Shown one piece after another: positions 57,154 to 64,000 of a stretch of 64,000 nucleotides of DNA. This stretch comes from Dermacentor variabilis (lineage: Eukaryota; Arthropoda; Arachnida; Ixodida; Ixodidae): assembly GCF_050947875.1 (NCBI RefSeq), contig NC_134572.1:155765105-155829104 (forward strand), in the 5' to 3' direction. Position numbers and translations under genes: made by a program. The number at the start of each line of letters is the position of its first letter. Position 1 is the first letter of the stretch. Under the pieces are notes generated by a model. It saw only the letters and a list, made by a program, of their open reading frames with translations. It was not told the DNA's origin and searched no databases.

Positions 57154-58130
57154 TTGGCGCTTATGCACGCAAAAGCTAAGGAGCTTGCAAGAGAAAAAGG
57201 GGCTACCGAGCTCCACGTTCACAGCAAGCAAGCATTGGATTTATCGCTACATGTGCCGCGCTGCATTTTCCTTACACCGCCGGACTTCGATTTCGCAACA
57301 GCTGTACGAATTAATCGAAGAGCTGCTTGTGGCATTGCAGCATCACCTTATTTCGCTGTGCAAGTGAAACAAATTCCAGCTAGCGCAAATCGGCAATGAT
57401 GACCAAATGCTGGTTTATCAGGACATGCCATCGCCCCTCACCGTGCAACAAACGGGCTCCAAAAAAGTTCATATCCGGTACACTGGCAACGAGAAAACTC
57501 GACTTACCCTCGTATTGTTGTGCACGGCTGACGGACGCAAGCTCCCGCCCTATGTCGTCTTCAAGCGGAAGACAGCGCCTAAAGGTGAGGAGCTGCCCAA
57601 AAATTAGATCGTGACATGCCATCAGAAAAGCTGGATGAACGAGAATCTTGTTCTCGACTGGATAAAGTCTGTCTGGTTTTGGCGGCCCGACGCACCGTTG
57701 TCGTTCCCGTCCACCCTCGTTCTGGACGCATTTCGTTGCCATTTGGCCGACTCAGTAAATAGGCTGTTGCGCGAATCCCGCACTGAAGTCGTCATTCTCC
57801 CGGGTGAGATGACGTCTCAGCTGCAGCTTTTAGCTGTTTGCGTGAACAAGCGGTTCAAGGACGCGGTCAAATGGTGTTACGCAGATTGCATGCGCTCAGG
57901 TGAGCCTGCAGTGATGCCAACTGCGTTGGCTTAAGCACGCTTCGGCAGCCACGCTATGCAAGTGGATTGTGGGCGCGTGCGCCAGCATACCGGAGGACCT
58001 TGTGCGTTGCGCATTCCAGAAGTGCGGCATCTCGAACGCGCTCGGTAGCACAAAGGGTGAGTACCTCTGGGAAGATATGTCCGATAAAGAAATATCCGAA
58101 GAGAGCGCAGCTGAGGAAGACAGTGATTGA
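57154..58130 (+). pseudogene. Tigger/pogo-type DDE transposase
   Basis: 57154-57190 reads ALMHAKAKELAREKG in one frame; after a shift the main frame has SSTFTASKHWIYRYMCR and LHRRTSISQQLYE, the CENP-B-like DNA-binding helix-turn-helix. A TGA at 57365 interrupts, then IGNDDQMLVYQDMPSPLTVQ (first Asp, 57398-57403), KKVHIRYTGNEKTRLTLVLL, KLPPYVVFKRKTAPKGEE, a TAG at 57605, WMNENLVLDWIKSVWF, STLVLDAFRCHLADSV (second Asp, 57725-57727) and EMTSQLQLLAVCVNKRFKD, where the third acidic residue expected in LDV is Ala (57833-57835). After a frameshift near 57930 it ends with FQKCGISNALGSTKGEYLWE and an acidic tail, stop at about 58130. Known reaction: cut-and-paste at TA targets. Dead by three independent lesions. 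Confidence 0.92.
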
Positions 58131-58169
58131 AGTGCGGAGTGCAATTTAAATGTTTTCCTCTAGTTTTTC

Positions 58170-58256
58170 GAACACGTATTATACGCCGATAAACATTTTT
58201 TTTTTCCATCTCGCGTCCCAAAAATTTCACCTCGTATTATATGCGGGTTTTTACGC
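58170..58256 (+). repeat. Possible 3' terminal repeat region of the Tigger element
   Basis: cgtattatacgccg (58175-58188) and cgtattatatgcgggttttt (58233 on) are two related copies soon after the transposase stop, where a terminal inverted repeat would lie. The matching 5' terminus is not found, because gag sequence precedes the transposase. Tentative. Confidence 0.35.
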
Positions 58257-58692
58257 TAAGCGAAGTGATCTCAAAGATATGTACGAATTCCGTGATTTGC
58301 CTTCTTTCTTGACCTTATTCTATGCTATTGGGAGCTCAGCACTTTTAGACCTCAGTCTCTATTTCCTTAGGTTGCGGATCTGGCTTGAATGAAATCTTGT
58401 GGTAGTAAGTTGATTGGGTTGTTTGACACCTTTCTGGCTAGCCCCTCAGATGCTTTCCAAGCATTTTGAGGCTACCTAATGTGAACGGCTGAGCTGGCAT
58501 CTGACCCAAGTATGTGGCTGTGACGTTGGAGAGGAGTGTCATGCATCTTGGCGATTCCGGCAGCTCAGTACCATCAATCACTTTGTGTGGGGTCAAAACA
58601 AGTGATGCCTTTGATCCAGCGCAGCATTTTCCTCACGACGGCATGGTGCCAGTGAACCTTCTTGACGGCTGGCCAACACTCGCACCCATATA
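58257..58692. other. No recognisable gene
   Basis: Motif-free; contains ordinary mixed-composition sequence up to the MITE. Confidence 0.35.
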
Positions 58693-58847
58693 CAGTAAAA
58701 TCTTGTTATAATGAAGCTGAACGGGGAACCAGAGCTACTTGGTTATATTCAATATTACATGTACTACAATCGGAAACTGTATAGGGATTCCAAGAAGACT
58801 GTTGCATGCTTGGTTATATCCCGTTTTGTTATAACAAGGTTTTGCAG
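58693..58847. mobile_element. Tigger/pogo-like MITE, 155 bp
   Basis: Starts cagtaaaatcttgttataat and ends attataacaaggttttgcag-like (gttataacaaggttttgcag, 58828-58847): terminal inverted repeats of about 20 bp with a few mismatches. The cagtaaaa-c-cgttataa end is typical of pogo/Tigger-type non-autonomous elements. A ta precedes the left end; the right flank lacks a clean ta. No coding content. Confidence 0.75.
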
Positions 58848-59480
58848 CAGGTCAGATGACTCCGATAAATCTTTGACTTAAGGTGGTCTTTCATGCTGTG
58901 GGTGCGGAGCACGCCAGTCACAGTGGCCACTTCAGCCAGGCAGCTTTTACGCATGTTTTGGTTTCGTGCTTCAGGCCACTGTCTGCCAATATCTACAAGC
59001 CGAGACATTTGCTGTTCTTGGTGTGATGCAGGTCATCAATGGTGATGTGGACAGCCTTGTTGATTTGTGTCTGTCGTCAGCTACTTGCTATTGAGGTTTA
59101 GCTCGAGTTGGTTCCGCACTAGGCGGTCGTTCCAGGTCTGAACGAGCAGCTGCAGATGAGACGTGTGTATGGCGAGGATGGCCTCTTCTGCATATAGCAG
59201 TGTAGGGTGTTGTTCATTGGAGATTGTGCATGATAACATGCATGAAGAGCACGAAGAGCTGCAGCAAAAGGCTGTAGCCGTGACGGACCCCGAGCAAAAT
59301 CCCCAGTTTCTTCCAGTCTCTGGCGGCGCTCTGAACTTGACTCCTCCTCTTACGTATGGTTGAAAAACTGAACAAAGGCAATGCGCTTCTCTTGCCCCTT
59401 ATGCTGGTAGAGCATGTATATGCCAGGTCAGCTTGCCAAGAACCTGATGGAATACTTTTAGGTCAAAGAATGCAATGTGG
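58848..59480. other. No recognisable gene
   Basis: GC-balanced sequence with a 66-codon motif-free frame (59163-59363). Nothing recognised. Confidence 0.35.
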
Positions 59481-60555
59481 AGAGAGAGAGAGAGAGAAAC
59501 AACTTTACTGGTCCATTATGAAATGAAACGCGTTAAGCGTCTGATGGGGTGGCTCCCTCTTCGCGGGCTCCATATGCTTCCAGGGCCGCCTGGCCCCTGT
59601 GGATCCGTCGGAGCTGGTCTTCCAGGGTGGGGCTGGACAGCATGATCTCCCATCGCTCGTAAAGGGTGGGGATAGCAGGGGGGTTAGCTATGGGTATAGG
59701 TGGGGGGTGGTCTATGGAAAAATTGCACTCTCCTATGACGTGCAGAAGGGTGCCTAATGCATTGCATTGAGGACATGTGTTCTTATATCTCTCTGGGTAT
59801 CTTTTGTTCTGGAGGCAGGGTTCGGGAAAGGATCCTGCCTGGATTTGCCTGCATATTGTTCGACTCTGGTCAAGGTGTGGTGGGGGTGCGGGAATGTCTT
59901 CCTGCCGTCCCTGTAATATTTGACTATATCGTTGTAATTTGTGATGGGTTGCCATCCCCTTGCCTCCTCCTCGTTGGCCCGGGAGTTTAGCGCTCGGGCC
60001 TGTTGATGAGCATATTCATTGCCCTCAACTGAGGAATGAGCCGGGACCCAAACTAATTCGATTGCTTGATTAGGAGGCGTAGCTTTACCAAGAATTTTTA
60101 GTGCCACAAGGGACACCCAGCCAGATCTGTAGTTCTTGTATGCAGCTTGTGAGTCCATGACGATCTTGGTGACGTTTGGTTGCAGGAGTGCGAGAGCTAT
60201 CGCTGCTTCTTCTGCTTCCTCCTAAGACGGAGTGTAGATTGATGCGCAGATGACCAGCTTTTCTAGCCCGGTGACCACGACTGTTGCCCTCGTGGAGCGT
60301 TTCGATAGAGAGGCGTCTTTATATAAAGCAGTGTCGTCTTCCTCCAGGGTCCTGGAGATGGCTCTTGCCCGGGCGTCGCGTGGTCCGGCATGCCTTGTGG
60401 CGTTCATGTTGCGTGGTAGTGGTTTGTATTCCAACTTCTCACTCAACTTTTCGGGTAATTGGTCGTGGCGGGTGTAGTGCGATTCTTGCCATCCGAGCTT
60501 GCGGAGGACGCTTCTGCCCCCCTTGGTCTGGCTAAGGCCAAGGGGGGCAGAAGCG
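59481..60555 (-). pseudogene. LINE RNase H and C-terminal zinc-binding region (I/R1-like type)
   Basis: Minus strand: an N-terminal stretch with RARAISRTLEEDDTALYKDASL and TRATVVVTGLEKLVICASIY (about 60370-60240; first RNase H Asp in YKDAS), a stop, then TKIVMDSQAAYKNYRSGWVS (about 60175; next Asp) and IELVWVPAHSSVEGNEYAHQ (about 60065; conserved His). The last frame, 59955-59533, holds TCPQCNALGTLLHVIGEC (about 59785), a Cys2-His-Cys motif characteristic of the C-terminus of RNase H-bearing LINEs, and ends ALEAYGAREEGATPSDA. The 3' UTR is short and finishes in a (CT)n tail on the minus strand (plus-strand GA run 59481-59496). RT is missing: 5' truncated near 60555. RNase H removes RNA from the RNA-DNA hybrid during integration. 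Confidence 0.9.
60509..60555. repeat. Perfect 18-bp-arm inverted repeat at the LINE 5' junction
   Basis: cgcttctgccccccttgg (60509-60526) and ccaaggggggcagaagcg (60538-60555) are exact reverse complements around an 11-nt loop. The structure lies exactly where the LINE coding sequence begins, so it may record an aberrant 5' end of the LINE insertion. Confidence 0.9.
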
Positions 60556-60659
60556 GGCAGAATGTTATGATGTATGTGAAACAAAGCTTTGGTGAAACGC
60601 TCACTGGGAAACTACAGCAATGTTTTGCGACTCGTAAACTACCTAGTTCAAGATGATGT

Positions 60660-61879
60660 AGATATAAAGAAGTCTATGTGAAAAATTTGACGTTTGAAAT
60701 ACGAGCAAGAGCATCAGGTATAGATCGCAAGAAGAGCTGTTTTTGAGAATGGCGCTAAAAAACAAACTTCCTCCATTCTGCAGCTTAAAAAGAGGTGTAG
60801 CGCGAAGCTGTTGCCGACTTTAAAGGTGTACAACCGACGTTAGACAAGTACCAGCAATCCAACTGACGTTAGACGACGTTGAACGAGCACTGCCGCCGCA
60901 AGCGATGTTAGACAATCCCAAAGCGCTGAAGTAATACTTTTATTTCGTTATAGTTGTAACGATGGCCCTGCAATCACTGCGATACACGGCAACCGTTTGG
61001 GCGGCCAACTTAGTCTCGTCTTCAGCCAAGATGCCCGCACGGTCTGCACCGCGTTGTTGGTAGCTGCTGCCGCTTGTTTCCTTTCTGCCGTGGTACGTGC
61101 TCACGCGGCTGTTCGGCAGACCTACGTATACGTGGCCTACACATAGCGCAGCCGCAACGACACGGAAATCCGTTGCTAAACTACATTTCCTTGCAAAGGC
61201 CCCCGCCATCTACGATTCAGTTGTGCCAATTGACGTCAGCCCACAGGCCGACAAGTGCAGGCGCACACTGTATAGCGGTATCAGCCCCTCCCCTTTGAGC
61301 TGCCGTTTGACATATGTCTGAGCGGCTGCGGCCTCTGCGTGGCAATGGTGTTTGTTGTGATGCTCGTCACGCACGGACTTGTTTTTCCACGGCTCCGTGG
61401 CGGCGACGAAAACAAGTTTTTTGAGCACGCTTAGTGCTTGCTTCTGCTTTTTTTTTATTTTCAAGTTTATTTACCCTTCATATAGTAATTTGCTAGGCTT
61501 CCTTCTTTTCTTGTTTTTTCGTGGCACGTGTTTCGAAACGTGCAATTGCGTGAGACATTAGATCTTTATAACCTATAAATATTAGCTAGGAATTGGGAAG
61601 GCTTCTAGCTATTACTGGTTTTAGTGTATGTGCATTGGTATCAGGAATACTGCTTTGCTAGGACAGTGCAAGCGCTGCCGCGCGTTTGAACACGTGCGAG
61701 CACATATTTCTTCAGTGCGTGCTGCATTTATTGCTTTTGAAATATTGGTAATAAGTAATTTGCAGCACTTTGGGGATTTTGGTTTTTTTTGCATATCGGC
61801 CTTTGCTAGTAGGTACGCACTCTTAAAAGCTTCGGTGTTTCCATTAAAACAAGCTAATTGCAACACATGTCAAGAAAGA
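60660..61879. other. No recognisable gene
   Basis: Contains a short imperfect repetition of gacgttagac (60835-60890) and frames up to 101 codons with no motif. Poly-T at about 61448. The last part may be 5' UTR of the following LINE. Confidence 0.4.
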
Positions 61880-62900
61880 GGTAAACTGTGGAACACGCGG
61901 GGGGTTCTTCAAGGTAGGCGAGGGAAAGGATGATAATCGACAGGAAATCGAGTCAATCGATAGACATTGTGATATGAATGCTAGTGTAAAGAAAATGGAT
62001 GATTTCCAGGATGAGATAGCGAAGCAGGGGAAAGAGCTCAAAAATGAGCTAAACATTGAGCGTGATGTACGGAAGTCGGTAGAAAAAACACTTCAAGTAA
62101 CTGTGGACAGGTTGAGCATGGCCGCAATTATGACCGAGAATAGTTTGGATGTTGGACCGCCTGCTCCCCACTTGACGGGACAAGGTTGTCAACCAAGCAC
62201 GTGGAAGGCGTCAACGCGGGGTAGGGGTAGATGGAAAGAAATTCACGTATACCTTGAAGCGGCCACAAAGTAAAAACAGGAACAACAGGGTTAATGCCCT
62301 TTGTCCAGTCCAAATCATGCCGAAAATGATGACAAAGGGAAACATGGACAGACCCTGCCAGTTTTAAAGAGTAAAAGGATGACTACTGCCGGCGACTCAA
62401 ACCTGGCTAGGTGCTCGGAGGCGCATGTGGAGAGGGTGACAGTCGAAAAAAGAGTGGCGGTAGGGACATTGCAAGGGCGGGCATTTGGTTTTATCATGCA
62501 GCGAGAAAATGAAAAGCTCGTGGAGAATGCCAACTGACGGAACTTTGTAGTTGTAGCAGGTGGGGCTAAATGGCGGGCTGAACAAAAAGGGGCCCGACTG
62601 ACTGAGCGCTTGACGAAGGAGGCAGACGACTTGCGCGGCTCGTCCTCTCAGGTGCAGATGGTGATGTGCATGGTGCCTAAGATGCCTCTGCGTTACAGTC
62701 TCGTACATAGAGCCGTTGTGACTGCTAATGAGGCTGTATGGAAAATGAACCGAAAAAAAAAGGGTTTAATGCCGTAGAAGTAAATCGCAATGTGAGAAGG
62801 TATAGTGGTTTTCAAGAAGACGGGATCAACTTCAATCACAGGCTTGGATGAGAGTTAGGCTGGTGACTTGTTGTTCGGGCATTTGCCTTTGCGCGGGGCC
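61880..62900 (+). pseudogene. LINE ORF with coiled coil and SGNH/GDSL-esterase-like domain
   Basis: An N-terminal coiled coil (MNASVKKMDDFQDEIAKQ, KELKNELNIERDVRKSVEKT, about 61975-62110) and a low-complexity linker lead to GDSNLARCSEAHVERV (62391 on), the block I motif of SGNH hydrolases with the nucleophile Ser, then VAVGTLQGRAFGFIM, a stop at 62533, NFVVVAGGAKWRAEQKGARL and SSQVQMVMCMVPKMPLRYSL, VHRAVVTANEAVWKMNRKK, and after a frameshift in an A-run (62752) SGFQEDGINFNHRLG. The D-G-I-N corresponds to block V D-x-x-H, with the catalytic His changed to Asn. Esterase domains occur in ORF1 or the N-terminal region of several LINE groups; their role is unresolved. It precedes an endonuclease, so both likely belong to one polyprotein. 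Confidence 0.75.
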
Positions 62901-63079
62901 CACGGGTGCTCAGTAGACCAGGGTAGGCAGTACTCAAGGAGGTCCTGTAGGCTAACCGGAGACTAGCATCGTCCTCAATAAGGGAAAAATGAGGAAAACA
63001 AGAAAGAGCGCCTCCATGACATAGCCTACATCAACATAAAGGGCGGAAGAAAAAAGGAAATGTAGTGAGAGATTCATGA

Positions 63080-64000
63080 GCAGTTAGAGAACAAACAGGG
63101 GTGTAGGCGGTTACAGAAACACACCTTAGAGAGACGGAAGAGCCGCCAGTGATTAAGAATTACAATTTGGGAGGGCGCAACAGAACTAAATGGGAAAGGA
63201 AGGCAGGGAGATTCGGAATGCGCATTCATCTGGGAGCCAAATACAATAGGGCAAATTCATTATCTCAGGAGAATCTTTGGTTATCATGCAGAATGAGCGG
63301 AAAGAAAACTTTTCAAGGCATAATTTATTTGTGACCAGATATAATTGTAGAGAGAAGAATGAAGAGTTACTGGAATGCCTAAGTACTGATGTTACCGGTT
63401 TTTGGAACGATATGCGAAAATTATCCTATTAGGTGACATGAATGCCCACATACAAGATCCATATGGCTATACCGACAACAACGCGAAGTCAATAGTTCAT
63501 CTTTGTAAGCAACATAATCTCGTTATCGCGAATACAAGGCCTAAGTGTCATGGGCAGACCACAGGGAAGTGAGAAACCGGTAATCGATCTTTGATCGCTA
63601 CCTGATGACAGAAATAATTTATGATATTTTTATAGGAATCGCCATTGACCAGGAAGGACATAGTAGCATAGTGAGGGACTATAAACGCCTCGTATTCAAC
63701 ATCGAATATGTGGGAGGAAAAGGCAGCAAACAGCGAAGGATGACCAGTGCCAATTTGAAAGCTGAACAAATAACAAATGTAGTCACAAGAGTCGAGCAGG
63801 GACTTGGAAACGGCCAAGCAAAGCGCAGAAATATAGTGAGCTTCTGACTGTACCCATGGCAGAAATACGGAAAGAAAAGCGACATGTTCGTTGGAAAGGG
63901 CAAAAGAAACCGAAAAGCTAGTTGAACAGGCAGATAGGGTAAGCGAATGCTTAACGACAGAAAGCATAACGAGAGCACCGGTACCCAAAAAACATCTCAC
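63080..64000 (+). pseudogene. LINE endonuclease (EEP) domain, running off the window
   Basis: Plus-strand segments: AVTETHLRETEEPPVIKNY (about 63105; catalytic Glu), NLGGRNRTKWERKAGRFGMR, a middle part with GKKTFQGIIYL (about 63300), then LGDMNAHIQDPYGYTDNNAK (about 63430; GDMN motif) and HNLVIANTRPKCHGQT, followed by a decayed tail with AEQITNVVTRVEQGLGNGQA (about 63765). This matches the order of the apurinic-like endonuclease of LINEs, which nicks target DNA. Numerous frameshifts and stops are present. The RT would lie beyond base 64000. The 150-codon minus frame over this region is an antisense shadow. Confidence 0.85.

Noticed and set aside
63548..64000. 150-codon minus-strand reading frame at the window end
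   Set aside because: Antisense of the LINE endonuclease region; no motif and biased residues.
1..64000. CRISPR arrays, bacterial operons, ribosome binding sites
   Set aside because: The content is plainly eukaryotic transposon-rich DNA; no direct-repeat/spacer arrays or prokaryotic gene organisation are present.

Overview
This window is eukaryotic, repeat-rich genomic DNA with no intact host gene that I can identify. Almost every recognisable protein segment belongs to a decayed transposable element. The mixture points to a chelicerate, most probably a hard tick (Ixodidae): a tRNA-derived SINE of the type I know from ticks ('Ruka-like'), RNase H-bearing LINEs with a CCHC ORF1, Penelope-like elements (PLEs) with C-terminal GIY-YIG domains, Ty3/Gypsy gag/pol, and a Tigger/pogo transposase. 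The species assignment is inference from protein resemblance I recognise; no database search was possible.

Layout. 0.55-1.1 kb: Gypsy integrase C-terminus with LTR-like tail. 6.5-8.3 kb: RT/RNase H of a LINE; 8.5-9.95 kb: gag-like ORF1 of a LINE of the same general type, in the wrong order for one element. 12.05-12.65 kb: a perfect 67-bp tandem duplication and a long hairpin. 12.74-20.6 kb: a nested block in which minus-strand LINE-A (ORF1, endonuclease and, separately, RT) is split by a SINE, which is itself split by plus-strand LINE-B. 23.5-26.0 kb: a 152-bp dispersed repeat flanking an RTE-like LINE and a long (TA)n tract. 28.4 and 30.0 kb: two short ATG-to-splice-donor segments that could be first exons. 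30.45 kb: a full SINE with target-site duplication. 30.9-36.5 kb: a minus-strand LINE (LINE-C) interrupted inside its RT frame by an inverted PLE pair with a 12-bp target-site duplication. 40.0-40.5 kb: a decayed coding segment of an unidentified, probably repeat-associated family. 43.2-45.7 kb: minus-strand Gypsy gag/protease/RT with LTR-like end, followed by about 0.8 kb of degenerate minisatellite. 48.4-48.7 kb: a second minisatellite. 51.1-52.4 kb: a different PLE with a hammerhead-like motif in its tail. 54.2-55.2 kb: SINE plus LINE 3' end. 55.5-58.3 kb: long inverted repeat, two divergent Gypsy gag fragments, one joined in frame to a Tigger transposase. 58.7 kb: a MITE. 59.5-60.6 kb: LINE RNase H 3' end. 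61.9-64 kb: a LINE carrying an SGNH-esterase-like domain followed by an endonuclease, running off the window end.

The genes do not form a cellular pathway; the window reads as a record of successive insertions. The most informative parts are the nested insertions (their order can be read directly), the in-frame gag-Tigger junction, the PLE inverted pair, the SGNH LINE and the unidentified coding remnant at 40 kb. Long AT-rich stretches between elements show no recognisable gene. Without introns mapped by transcripts, host exons there cannot be excluded.
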